From: Pseudozyma flocculosa PF-1
Taxonomy: Eukaryota > Basidiomycota > Ustilaginomycetes > Ustilaginales > Ustilaginaceae
Reading direction: 5' to 3'
DNA length: 64,000 nt
NCBI RefSeq assembly: GCF_000417875.1
Contig: NW_006920892.1
Location: forward strand, 325,651-389,650
Numbering within the stretch: position 1 is the stretch's first letter; the number at the start of each line of letters is the position of its first letter. The notes below the pieces were generated by a model. The model was not told the origin of the DNA and searched no databases. It was given only the letters and a program-made list of their open reading frames with translations. The position numbers and the translations under genes are program-made. Shown here in pieces: positions 31,301-40,827 of this stretch.

Positions 31301-32886
31301 AGTTCACCCTCGGCAAGGAGACGTTGAGGTTTGAGGCGCAGCTCAGCCCGCACCATGAGCGTTCGACGAATGCGGCGTTCGCGGTCGGTCTCGACCGGCA
31401 GGCCGAGAAGCTGCGCTTCGATGCCGTCTTCCCCATGCCCCTGTTCCGCGAGATGGCCTACATCTCGTCGAGGCCGCTCGCAGCCAAGGCGTCGCTGTTG
31501 GAGGCTGTCGGTCCCGCACGCGATGAGGGCATGGACACGCTGGAGCGCGTCAGTGAGCTGCTTCGCGACTCGGACCTGTTGGCAGTCTGCAGGCTCAAGC
31601 AGCCCGGCGACCTCGGATACACCTGCCTGGCCATCTTCTCGACCCACTACCAGCCGGACCCGGACGTTGGAGCGCCTCACGGCTTCCCGCCGCTGGTCGG
31701 TCCGCAGCTGTGGACGGTGCCGGTCCGGCTGGACATCCCCGCCGCTCCGTCGCAGCGTTTCTTCCGCATCACCAGGCCCGTCAGCTCCGACCTCGTCGAC
31801 TACTTCCGCGCCGCGCAGAGCTGGGATCAGAAGGCACTGTCTAGCCACGACGTCAACCGCCGCGACATCCGCAAGGCCGAGCAGCTTGCAGGCCGCTACC
31901 GGCTCAGCGCCGAGCTTGCCAGGAACATCAAGGAGGGCTACAACCTGATCTTCTCGGGCCGGCGGAGCTCGTCGATCGAGTCACGCGCCATCTTCACGGT
32001 GGTCCGGCTGCTGCAGGGCGGGCTGCGCGAGAACCTCAGCCAGCCGCGCGACGAGAAGCTGTGGCGCGGCAAGGGAAATCGCGTCAACGTCTTCATCCGC
32101 AACGTGGCCCGCGCCGAGATCTTTGACGGCGCCACGGCCAGCTACAAGTTCCCGCTGGCCGAGCACCTCCGCCGGCTCAAGCGCGTCCGCGGGTGCCGCT
32201 TCTTTGCGTTTGGCTTTGAGCCGCAGCTCCGGACCGAGGAGGTGGTCGAGCTGTTCCCTCTCCTGGACAGAACCGGCGGCCATGGCATCGTCACCCTGTC
32301 GCTATCGGCGCTGCTGTGCGAGCTCTTCAAGGCTCCGCTCGACGAGCCCGAAGAGGGCCAACTGCCGGGCTCCCAGGCAGTCACTGCCCCGTCGTCGGGC
32401 CTCGCACTCGTCGCTGACGAGCTGCCCGAAATGTGGCTCTGCCTGCTGCACCCGTGGCTGTTTTCGACGCTGCGGCTGCTCGAGCCGCACCTGCCCGAAG
32501 TGCTCGAGGCACTCGGCATCTGCCCGCCGGGCCAGGCGCTACCGCCCATGTTTGAGATCGAGGAGCAGCTCGAGGCGCTGTCGCGCGCCGCGGGCGTCAA
32601 GAGGATCGACGCCAGCGAAATCGCCAGCCCGCCTTTCGATGAGCCCACCGAGGCGTCGCTCTCGGACCCGGTCAAGGTGGTGCGCGACCTCGACGAGGAA
32701 ATCTTCAAGACGATGGCGCGCATGCAGGCGCAGTCGCTCGAGAGCCTGCGCTTCCACGTCTACGTCGCCGCGCCCGGCGAGCCGACGCGGAGCGAGGCCG
32801 AGCTGGCGGGCATCGAGAGGATGTCGTTCCAGGAGCTCCTCGAGGGTGCATGTAAGACCCTGAGCCAGTGTCCGGGCAACCCCTGA
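28351..32886 (+). CDS. Large chromodomain protein, possible Chp1-type silencing factor
   Basis: Intronless, 1511 residues. Residues 1-330 are Lys/Glu/Ser-rich and disordered, with a KKKERKEKKRKKREL nuclear signal. A chromodomain lies at about 341-395: YPLRGILRHRKHPRHGYVQY, then TLWSGYPIYSTTWEPETMF. A long disordered part (400-975) holds a twelve-proline run. The C-terminus (about 978-1500) is folded. It starts FWHGLAEFTLGKETLRFEA, which is SPOC-like, and later has a GCRFFAFGFEP ... GGHGIVTLSLSALLCELF segment resembling a PIN-type strand-helix order. Chromodomain plus SPOC plus PIN is the architecture of fission yeast Chp1, the H3K9me-reading subunit of the RITS RNAi complex. The chromodomain is clear; the SPOC/PIN reading is my inference. 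Other chromodomain regulators remain possible. Confidence 0.7.
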   Translation: MPVEPLALDSDDSLDQQPPAASSSRSKEQKREEKRKKKERKEKKRKKRELSEHNRSRRENSNTTGGSAGVTEVIDVDDPPEAKEIEEQPRKRLARSKDKSSSPSASKDIAGRSRSPRATAPNDTDHGDDADIDDGGDDGKDQQTSARNEGDRSPGLQHISNLKRLRRDSTTPDPARQSPPTKVARGEDAAVSEDEVEQIVRGNQTGSPSDKTQDRDKGKGKAREESHDSAPGKDPSAAPTTATNASTDGGPAEGASTGAPDPAAAQQSTEGNDPVFDEASDLSSASDSGDSEPAESGVSFYTSSEGSSHDTDEEAGLGNWNAYDKKNWQGDTTHLDEVYNGHYPLRGILRHRKHPRHGYVQYRTLWSGYPIYSTTWEPETMFDDPDTLKEYWQRQGGRPADCPPPPSDWEHPHDSDDTDIAQHRRPRKRAHEALRKRRYEIRRDKFDARKLMASFSQDKRARDLADEARLDKMRRRRNVTLDTLPRRGPNDEDHIRSRQRRAKAELRKKKKWRRGQQGASASGPSAAVSATGRAIGPSAKGIPRSAPTRVAKTRAAEVDDLPVSQVEQKAFRPAPSSTASLPSFRRKPPAQTKPAPPPPPPPPPPPKEKPPPGSYKGAHHQPAKVKVLDNVPIKRRVLPAKSSTLWDDFMAKDDDEPPRPTGGAAAAASLSGTNGSIGRGGAAASQTQPYIHPDRRSFVSGADGAQPSTATVPAAVADDDMGWGSNASPPWLPQPQEPTPASRQLSPPPPPPSHGRPPTATVNKTRNAPTADPRQRNQPSGAWAAPQSPLDRASPSAASPKLPSAPSALSPRNVRFEEAPGRSGWSQSPQPPDAPASAAPPERPVPGKTDPLSAPSTSAGSKGASEPISESSGWANGEAPSAAAWEGSGGWSPPAGVEPARSTTRPAESPTLGGPKWAPERSFGDRYGAAPGRPASNSVDAPRDRAAGPIDLVSTSSRPAATSSAMSTTPPQSSMAPFWHGLAEFTLGKETLRFEAQLSPHHERSTNAAFAVGLDRQAEKLRFDAVFPMPLFREMAYISSRPLAAKASLLEAVGPARDEGMDTLERVSELLRDSDLLAVCRLKQPGDLGYTCLAIFSTHYQPDPDVGAPHGFPPLVGPQLWTVPVRLDIPAAPSQRFFRITRPVSSDLVDYFRAAQSWDQKALSSHDVNRRDIRKAEQLAGRYRLSAELARNIKEGYNLIFSGRRSSSIESRAIFTVVRLLQGGLRENLSQPRDEKLWRGKGNRVNVFIRNVARAEIFDGATASYKFPLAEHLRRLKRVRGCRFFAFGFEPQLRTEEVVELFPLLDRTGGHGIVTLSLSALLCELFKAPLDEPEEGQLPGSQAVTAPSSGLALVADELPEMWLCLLHPWLFSTLRLLEPHLPEVLEALGICPPGQALPPMFEIEEQLEALSRAAGVKRIDASEIASPPFDEPTEASLSDPVKVVRDLDEEIFKTMARMQAQSLESLRFHVYVAAPGEPTRSEAELAGIERMSFQELLEGACKTLSQCPGNP

Positions 32887-33956
32887 GACCGGAGGTGTCC
32901 GTGGCGGTGACCCGAAGGATGGTCGTTCCTCAGCAGTGGTGAGAGAGAGAGAGAGCCACAGCCAGCCCGCCTGTCTGTCGTTCAGCGCGACCATCCTTCC
33001 TGTCCGGCGGCTTCACATCGCGCGACGGACGGCGACAACACGCAAGCGACCATCGCATGCCCTTCCGCTTCCACGCTGCCACCTCCGGCGATCTCCCGCC
33101 ATTCCAGGCCAAGCGGCCAAGCGCTATCCGCCATCGCTCGACGGCCACAGGTGCAAGAACAAGCTAGAAGAGCCGACCGAAAGCGCCCCGGACACAGCCG
33201 CCCCCAGCATCTGCCTCCACTGAGCATCACCACCTCGCCGCGCCAACCCTCCCCGCTTCCCTGTACCGTGCCCCGCCGCCCCCGTCGCCCCCGTCCTTGT
33301 ACTCTCTGTACCAACACACAACTCCCCTGTTGCAGTAACCGCCGCCGCCGAGAAGCAACCGTACGTCGTTCCAATCTGCTGGCTCTCGTGAAATGTGTGG
33401 GCGTGCGCTCGCGCCTAAGAGAGAGAAAAGGTCGGGCAGTGCTTGCTTGCTTGCTTGCACCTGTGAGCCCATCCCGGCGCCGGAATCGGTTTTGATTGGA
33501 CTGGGCTGGCGATGGACCTGCCTACCCTGCCCTCTCAGTGTGACTTCCTGCCTGCCTGCTTCACCTGTGCGCGGGTGCGCGGGTGCGAGCGAGGGGTCGT
33601 GAACTGCTCAGTCATCCAAGAAGCAGGCCATGCGGTCGGCAGCGCGCAAGCAAGCAAGCGGGCGGGCGGGCGGGTCAGCACCAGCACCTGCCCTGCCCTT
33701 GCCTGCCGCAGCCGCCTTGAGCTCCCAGCTGTCGGCCACCTCTCCCCTGTCGCACCTTGGACGGTGGCGGGTCTGGCCTGGTCTGGCTTGGCTCGGTGGG
33801 GCTTGGCTTGCTGGCGCGTGGCCCGAGCGTCACACGCCCAAGCGCTGCCCGCCTGCCTGTCGGTCGGCTGGTAGCCTAGCTACGCTGCTCACCCGCCAAC
33901 CTCTCTGGTGGCGGGACCTGGACGTTCCCGCTGCCTAGCCAACTTTAGCCTGTTGA
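32887..33956. other. Intergenic region, no gene seen
   Basis: Holds a GA run (32941-32953), a GCTTGCTTGCTTGCTTGCA tract (33440-33459) and a TGGCTTGGCTCGG-type low-complexity stretch (33770-33820). Open frames here lack domains. Confidence 0.55.
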
Positions 33957-35268
33957 ATGGGTGCCGACAAGCACATCGAGGACCAGCTATCGTCGTCACC
34001 ACCACCTGTACCCCGACGAAAGCCCTTTTCAATCGCCAGCTGTTGGCCCAGCAGGACCCAGCATCACCACCACCTCGACGACTACGAGATGATCTGCAAA
34101 CAATCCTGTCCTCGTCGAATCGCCGCCGAGACGGTGGACAAGGTGGCCGGTAAGTCCCACGTCTGCGTACATCGTGCTTCGAACAGCAGCGCGCTCCATG
34201 GATGACCCTCACGCGACGCGACAGGATCTTTTGACGAGGTGCGACACAGATGGAGTGGCAGGTCTGCGCAAAGTGGCGTGTTGTATCCGTGGCGAGACGA
34301 CGCACGACGGACACGGCGGCAAGCTGGGCCTGCTCACCCTCGACCCGGACCATGCGCCCCATGTGCGCGTCGAGAATGCCGAGTGGGGCCTGGACCGTCT
34401 CCAAAAGGTGCAGTGCCGCCTTGCTGGATGGAGAGTGGAGACTGCTGGCGGTCCCGACTTGACAAGCTCCATCTTCCTGGTGGCGCACGGGCTGGGGGCA
34501 GATCGAGGTCGTGTACGACGAGCAAAGGGACGCCTATCGACTTCTGATGGCGGCCAATCCCCACCTCGGCCTGTGCTGCCAACCGGACCGCCGAGCCGAG
34601 TGGGACACGCCTAGGAGACGTCAGAGCAGGACCGGCAAGGACCTAAGCCTCGGCGAGCATCCGAGTTGGTTCAAGATCGAATGCGAGGCCTGCGACGAGC
34701 ACAGCTGCTGGTACACGTAAGTCGTCCGACGCACCTCACGCCTCATTGCCATCCGCGCTACATTCATCTCACCTTGCCACGCCCCTCCCTCGCCGCCGCA
34801 ATGGGCGACACTACGTGGCAGTATCCGACCGCTGATGGATCAGGAACAGGAGTGCAAGAAAGCCGGACCGACGGAAGCGGCAGCGGTGCCCGTCTGGAAC
34901 GATCGTGGCGATGTCGATAACAGCCAGAGCGGGCCGGCTGCGAGGCCGCCGGCGTCGGCGGTTCGAGGAGCGCTGGGCGAATGGAACGTGACGCCCATCA
35001 AGGACTCGCACTTTCCGCCACCCGTAAGCCGTCGCTTTGCCCCTTGCGTGGAAGGTGGGAAGGTCGATCGAGGGACCTGAGCTCATGATGCCATGCCATG
35101 CTGCCTTACGCTCGTCCTCTTGCCCTGCTCTTGCTCTGGTCGCGCTCGCACGTGGGGGGTCCTTCTGCCGGCGGCCCGACCTGCCGTGGCCGCGTCCAGT
35201 ACCCCGTTCACCTCATCTGGCGATCTTGCGAGCGTCAAGCTCCCACCTGGTGCTTTATGAGGATCTGA
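33957..35268 (+). CDS. Hypothetical protein, five exons
   Basis: I reconstruct exons 33957-34149, 34250-34434, 34502-34716, 34822-35023 and 35200-35268; all junctions are GT-AG and keep phase, giving 287 residues. It starts MGADKHIEDQLSSSPPPVP. The central part is compact and shows strong third-position G/C bias (GGKLGLLTLDPDHAPHVRVE, AEWGLDRLQKVQCRLAGWR, IEVVYDEQRDAYRLLMAANP). A cysteine pair motif WFKIECEACDEHSCWYT follows, then a linker and the end SHFPPPYPVHLIWRSCERQA and TWCFMRI. There is no signal peptide, membrane segment or family that I recognise. Exon 2 could instead begin at 34225 in another frame, but the bias favours 34250. Because no homology guides it, the model is less sure than the others. 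Confidence 0.5.
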
Positions 35269-36549
35269 GGCGGCCGATCGTGCGGGTAAGTACCTGTGCA
35301 GTCAAGGTGGGGAGCGGGCCACGTTTCGTCTCGCTGGCCATCGACGAGGGTGAGATGCTGTTCGGGTGCCATTCTGGTTCATGCCTCCGCGGCCGCCGCT
35401 GCTCGGGAGGGCAAATCGGCGGCCAAGGCGGAGACAGGCCGGCGGCACGAGGAGGGCCAAGCGGCCACCGGCGGAAGAAGGGAGCGTGGGGGGCCCGTTA
35501 TGTTTGGATGATGGCGGCGCCTTGCTTTGTCGAGGGTCGAAGGTGGTGGGTGATGGTGCCGGTGTTGGCAACGTGCGCGCACGTGCGCTCCTCGACAGGA
35601 GGCGGAGGCAGAGGCAGAGGCAGAGGGTACCGGCGGTGCGGCATCAGCGAGACCTTAGCTTCAAAGGCCAGCAGGGCCGGAGGGGCGGCGGATATGGCCG
35701 GCCGAGGCAGCCTTCGGTAGAGGGCGTTCCGATGGCGCGGCTTCGGTTCGATATCGTATCTTGCCCTTCTCTCGCTAACCAACCGCCCGACCTCGCCTAA
35801 TCCAGACCAGAACTGGGATCTTCTTAGCTTTCCCCCAGTGGCAAGCAAGCAAGCAACGACGACGCCCGCTTGCAACGTCTCCAACTGCCGCCGCCCTCCC
35901 CGCGCGCTCGCGCCCGGGCTGCTCCCAGCGACGACCAACGCTCCCGACCCAGAGAGGCTTTTGGCCGTCGTGCTGCCTCGCCTCGCCTTGCGGAGGATCG
36001 CCCTCCGCTGCCTCTTCCCCTTCGTCTTGGCCCGCCCTGACACCGATTAGCCTACAGCCTCCGGGCTTCGCTCTACAGTACGCACGCTGGCTGTAGGTAG
36101 CACCACTCTGCGACCATGCGGTCAAGACCAGGCCTTGTTGCCGCGACCGTGGTAGCGTGACTGGCCCGTCGGTCGATTCGTTGTCTCGTTACGCTCTTCG
36201 ACGGATGCCCTCGGTCGGTCTGCTTACAGCGCTCGTCACGCTTTGCCCGTCGCGTGGCCGTCAGGGGACCTCGGTCCTCGAAGGCACACTGCCGGGCAGC
36301 AGCCATGAGGGCTCGTCGTCCTTGCCGTCACAGAGGCTAAGAGTCTAAGGGTGCCATGGCCCCCCGCCTATATAGGGCCGATGGTCGACCTCGTGTCCCT
36401 CGCTCGCCCTTGTTCTTCCTACCAACGCTCCCTCTCTCCTCGGACCCAGCTCCTCGGCCGCTCCCTCCTCGTCCCTCGACCCTCGTCCCTCGTCCCTCGT
36501 CCCTCTCCTCCCCGTCTCTGCTCCCCCTCGCGCCCACTGTCCCTGCACG
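35269..36549. other. Intergenic region, no gene seen
   Basis: About 1.3 kb. Frames on both strands are open because of GC content but have no domain. Holds GGCAGAGGCAGAG repeats near 35606-35630 and the SurE TATA box. The last 130 bases are a CTCGTCCCTCGTCCC-type pyrimidine leader. Confidence 0.55.
36369..36374 (+). promoter_or_regulatory. TATA box of the SurE-like gene
   Basis: TATATA in CGCCTATATAGGGC, about 175 bases upstream of the ATG at 36550. Confidence 0.55.
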
Positions 36550-37671
36550 ATGAACTACCTCCGCCTCCTCTCGCTGCTGCTCGCGCTCCCCGCCGCCTCG
36601 CTGGCCGCGCCCGCCACGCACGATGCCGCCGCTGCCGCCGCGCCCGCCTCGACCGAGTACGGCGTGTCGGCCAAGGGTTTCGACGGCGTGCTGACGGCCA
36701 AGCGCCCTCTCAACATTGTCATGACCAACGACGACTCGTGGGCCTCGGCCAACATCCGCGCCTTTTACTATGCGCTGCGCCGCGCCGGCCACAAGGTCCT
36801 CATGGTGGGGCCCTCGCACAACCAGTCGGGCAAGGGCGGCACGTTTGAGCTGCCCACCTCGGTCAACCTCACCGTCGCCGGGCGCGGCGGCTTCGTGCCC
36901 GTCGGTGCGCCCTACGCCGGCCGCAACCTGACCGACGAGGGACTGCGGTACTTTAACGGTACGCCCGCCGCCGCCGCCTCGTGGGCCCTCGACCAGGAGG
37001 CGCCGGCCTTCTTCAACGCAAAGAAGGGCGACACGACGGCCAACGTCGACCTCGTCGTCAGCGGACCCAACGAGGGCACCAACCTCGGCCCTTTCCTCTA
37101 CACGCTCTCGGGCACCATTGGCGCCGCCTACTTTGCCGTCGAGCGCAGCGTCCCCGCCATCGCCTTTAGCGGCTCCAACGCCATGCGCAACTACGACGTC
37201 CTCGACCTCGACGACCGCACCGACGAGAGCGTCCGCCTCGCGCGCCTCTCTGCCGATTTCGTCACGGCCCTCGGCGACGCCACCCACGGCGACCGCGAGC
37301 GCATCATGCCGCTCGGCATCGGCCTCAATGTAAACTACCCGCCCGTCGGCGCCAGCAGCAACTGCACCAGCCTCGACTTTGTCCACACCCGCCTCACGGG
37401 CGGCGCCTTTGTCGACACCATCGCCGTCAATGCCACCACGGGCTTGCCGCAGTACGTCAACTACGTCGCAAAGGGCATCAACCAGTGCAACAACGGCGAC
37501 TGCTCCCTCGCCGGCGAGACGCTCGTCGTCGCCGACAAGGGCGCCTGCCACGCCACCGCCTCCGTCTTTGCCACCGACTACGACGCACCCACCCACGTCA
37601 TCAAGAGCCTCCTCCCCGCCCTCCAGCGCGGCATCAAAAAGGTCAACAAGAACCAGAAGAGGGACTTTTGA
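36550..37671 (+). CDS. Secreted SurE-like 5'/3'-nucleotidase or acid phosphatase
   Basis: Intronless, 373 residues. The N-terminus is a signal peptide (MNYLRLLSLLLALPAASLA). The SurE fold is shown by the metal-binding motif NIVMTNDDSWASANIRAFYY (Asp61 and Asp62), the second motif VDLVVSGPNEGTNLG and SGTIGAAYFAVERSVPAIAF, matching the family order DD, N, S-G-x-N-x-G. SurE enzymes remove phosphate from nucleoside monophosphates and other phosphoesters; secreted fungal forms are annotated as acid phosphatases. Several N-x-S/T sites (NQS, NLT, NGT, NCT, NAT) fit glycosylation, and Cys residues in the C-terminal third may form disulphides. The substrate cannot be told from sequence. A lysine-rich end (KKVNKNQKRDF) is not a known retention signal. 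Confidence 0.85.
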   Translation: MNYLRLLSLLLALPAASLAAPATHDAAAAAAPASTEYGVSAKGFDGVLTAKRPLNIVMTNDDSWASANIRAFYYALRRAGHKVLMVGPSHNQSGKGGTFELPTSVNLTVAGRGGFVPVGAPYAGRNLTDEGLRYFNGTPAAAASWALDQEAPAFFNAKKGDTTANVDLVVSGPNEGTNLGPFLYTLSGTIGAAYFAVERSVPAIAFSGSNAMRNYDVLDLDDRTDESVRLARLSADFVTALGDATHGDRERIMPLGIGLNVNYPPVGASSNCTSLDFVHTRLTGGAFVDTIAVNATTGLPQYVNYVAKGINQCNNGDCSLAGETLVVADKGACHATASVFATDYDAPTHVIKSLLPALQRGIKKVNKNQKRDF

Positions 37672-38225
37672 GCGTCGCCCGGGGTGGATCCCACCTTCCC
37701 CTTGCCACCCCTGCGGCCCTTGCGCACCACTCCTGTAGACTGTAGAAAAGGGTGGAGGAGGTCAGCAGCGCCCGCTGCAATAGACGATGCACTCCTCGCC
37801 CCGACGGGCTGAGAGGGTCCGGACCCGTTCGACACTAGATTTGAGTCTGGCCCGCTGGCCCGCTCTCCGTGCGTGCGTGCCTGCGTGCCTGCGTGGACGA
37901 GTGGCGGCTGACCGCGGTGGCGTGGCGAGGTGACGCTGCTCGACGGCCGGCTGTCGAGGTATGGTGCGCAGACCTGCGCGTCGTGACTCGTCACTGGAGA
38001 GGGGAGGATGATCAAGGCAGGGGGAAGAGGGGGGAGACACGGCGGACGGGTAGTTTGCGAAAGGGGGGAATGCAGGTATGTACAAGGGTGCTGGCGAGGG
38101 CGGTCGGGGGAACGGTCGATCACTGGCCGCCAAAACAATGTGAGGGCAATCAACCAAGAAGCTGCTGGTGGCGTCGCTTGCCGCGCTTGGACCATCGCCT
38201 AGGGTGGCCGTCGTCGTGGACGCGC
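37672..38225. other. Convergent 3' flanks of SurE-like gene and GLO3
   Basis: No gene seen. A GTGCGTGCGTGCCTGCGTGCC tetranucleotide stretch lies at 37869-37895. Confidence 0.6.
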
Positions 38226-39972
38226 TTAGGCGCCGTTACGGCTCATGTCCTCGAGGTACTGGCTCAGCTTGAGCGCACCGCTGCGGAAGCTGTCGATGCT
38301 GCTCTGGACGTCCGGGTTGGCCATAAACTTGCGGTAGTACTCTCGCGCCGTCGCCTCGAGGTCGTTGCCGAAATCGGCGGCACCGTCGCGCGCCGCGTTG
38401 AGGCCGTCCTGGCCGCCCTCGTCGTCGTCGTCTTCGTCCCGGCCAAAGTACTGGTTCGACGAGATCGACGTCTGACCTTGGAAGTTCTGCAGCCGCGCCT
38501 TGGCCTCGGACGAGAGGTTGGGGTCGTAGCCGCCGCGCTGGAAGTACTGGTCCGACGAGATCGACTTCTGCGACGAAAACGTCGAGCGCGCGTAGTTGGG
38601 CTCGTCGGCCCCGTTGCTGTCCGCGTCGGCCGACGCCGAGGCGTTGCGCGACGCCGCCGCGGCTCGTTCGGCGGCGAGCTTGGCCTGGTGCGCGTTGGCC
38701 TTCATGCCGAGCCGGCCGAAGCCCATACCCAGACGGTCCACCTCGCCTTCGCTGACTCCCTTGCTGTTGAGCCCGCCGGCGGCCATCGCTGTCGCTGGGG
38801 ACGGCGAGCTGGCTGCAGCTCCTCCGGCCTTGAGCTTGCCCGTGGCCGCCTGGATCGCCTCTCTCGCTATCCTCTCGGCCTCGGCGGCCTCACCGGCCTT
38901 GCGGGCCTCCTCGGCCTTCTTCTCCTCGGCCTGCCTGGCCTGGTCGGCGGCGAGGCGAGCGGCGGCCTCCTCCTCTCTGGCCTTCCTCTCGACAGCGTCA
39001 AAGTCGATGGGGGCGCCCGCCTTCTTGACGCCCAGGCCCAGCTTTCCAGCCCGTCCAGCGGGCCGCGCGCCGACGGAGGCGTTGCCGCTCGGCGCTGTCC
39101 CCGTCGGCGTCGTGGTGCCCGGAGTCGAGCCAGGAGACGAGGTGCGGCTGACGACGCCGAGCGTCTTTCTGGCGTTGCCCGAGCCCGTCGCTCGGAGCGA
39201 AGAGGATGTGACGGTACGGGGTGCGGCAGGCGGCTTGGCTGCAGCAGCAGGCACCGCAGCTGGGGCTGCAGCGGGCTTGGGTGCGGCAGCAGCGGCAGGC
39301 TTCGCCTTGGCGGCCGCCGCTCCGGCGGGCTTGTCCCACTCGTCGAAGAAATCGTCGTCGTCGCCACCGCCGCCGCCGACACCTTTGCCGTTGGTGGGTG
39401 CGAGCGTCGAGGTCGTAGGCGCCGCCGCCAGGCCGGGGAAGTAGACGGGGCTGTTGAGGCTCTGGCCCGCGGCATCCTGCAGCGCCCGCTTCTGCAGCTC
39501 GTCCTTGTAGGCCTGGGCGACGGCCGAGGTGTACTTGACCTTGCCCTCGGTGGAAGGGTTGAGGAGGTGGGCCGCGCCCTTGCGGGTGAAGAAGTCGGTG
39601 GCGGCGGCGTTGCCTCCGACCTTCATCAGACGGAGCTGGGACCAGTGCCACGAGTCGAGGTTGGTCGATCGAACAAAGGTGATGTGTACGCCCATGTTTC
39701 GATGGACCGAGGAGCAGTCGAGGCAGATGTAGATGGCAAAGGTGGCGCTCGCCCACGTCGGGTTCTTGGCTCCGCAGTCGAAGCAGACCTGTCGAGGAAG
39801 GTTTCCATGTGCAAGTCGGGGCGAGCCAGGTCAGTCATGCTCCCTAGCGGCGACGAGAGCGGCGACGAGGGGGACGATCCGCTACGCCGCCACTCACCTT
39901 GTTACCCTTCTGAGTCGTCTTGAGCGACTTGAAGATCTCGACGAGCTCATCTTTCGAAGGTCCGTCAGCCAT
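38226..39972 (-). CDS. GLO3: ADP-ribosylation factor GTPase-activating protein, Glo3/ArfGAP2-3 type
   Basis: Exons 39898-39972 and 38226-39788, 545 residues. The ArfGAP zinc finger is complete: Cys27-x2-Cys30-x16-Cys47-x2-Cys50, with the arginine finger Arg55 in [17 protein letters not shown]. Ala/Gly/Pro-rich linkers follow, then a charged coiled-coil-like part ([20 protein letters not shown]) and the duplicated Glo3 motif near the C-terminus ([17 protein letters not shown] and [13 protein letters not shown]). The Glo3 motif separates it from Gcs1-type GAPs. It ends in an amphipathic segment ([20 protein letters not shown]). The protein stimulates GTP hydrolysis on Arf1 in COPI-coated Golgi-to-ER transport. 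The gene lies head-to-tail with phosphoglucomutase. Confidence 0.93.
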
Positions 39973-40827
39973 GGTGGCTGGCTGGTCCGCGCGCGCGCTC
40001 GGGGGGTGATGTGCTGATGGCTCGAGGGAACGCCTGCTCGATGCGAGAGCGCTGGAGGTTGTGTTAGAGCGGCGAGGCGGGGAGAGAACGGTGGCGGTAG
40101 GAAAATGCGGTCGGGAGACGGTGGTGTTTGGACTTCTTCGAGCGCTGTTTGGAAGAGGTGCGTGCGGGTCGGGCTGGAGAGCGGGACGGACGGAGGTTGG
40201 CGGTGCGCTGGCCACCCTGCTGGCAGCCCCGCCCCGCCTAGCTCGCCCTATCTGGACGGGTCGCTCTAGCCTCTCGGGCGAGACGCGTCCGAGGAGGCCC
40301 AGCCCCGAGTTCCGGGGTCCGCCACCTTGCACAAGGCGCACGGTGCCGTACCCAACCCTCCGTTTGCGACGCAGTGGTCCCTCGCGCCGTTCGAGGCAAG
40401 CTGTGACCGGCCGATTCAGCCGATCTATCCTGTCGCCTCGCCCTGAGGCAGCAGAACAAGGTCTAGGTCGTAACAGGCCATATCGAGGATGAGATTGGGC
40501 CAGGCACGTGCCGCAAAGACAAGCAGCAGGGGCTCTCTGACACGTGAATCTGCGGCTATGACATCAGGGGCACCACAAGCCAAGCCCCCCCCCCTCTCCT
40601 AGCGACGACTCCCGCCGCTCCACGGCCTGTACACCCCGGTGGAGCCTGACAGGCCCGCGACCATCTGCCTCCCTGCTCTCTGCCGCGACGAAGGGGGCGC
40701 AACCATCAACGCGAACAGTCATGAGCCCCATCGCGGATCTACACTTTAGACTGCACATAGACGTCGGTGGTTGTGCGGGTAACGGCATTGAGTTCGACAT
40801 CGCATGCGAGGGCGCCTCCTGCACCCT
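39973..40827. other. Intergenic between GLO3 promoter and phosphoglucomutase 3' end
   Basis: GLO3 upstream region and the 3' flank of PGM. A frame across 40564-40824 (minus) could be reached only by alternative splicing of PGM. A C10 run is at 40587-40596. No independent gene seen. Confidence 0.55.

Noticed and set aside
35366..36125. Possible genes on either strand in the region before the SurE-like gene
   Set aside because: Frames are Arg/Gly-rich and no splice combination gives a continuous biased reading frame.
37869..39923. 684-codon open frame antisense to GLO3
   Set aside because: It covers the whole GLO3 coding region in reverse, and the product is Arg/Val/Gly low complexity without motifs.
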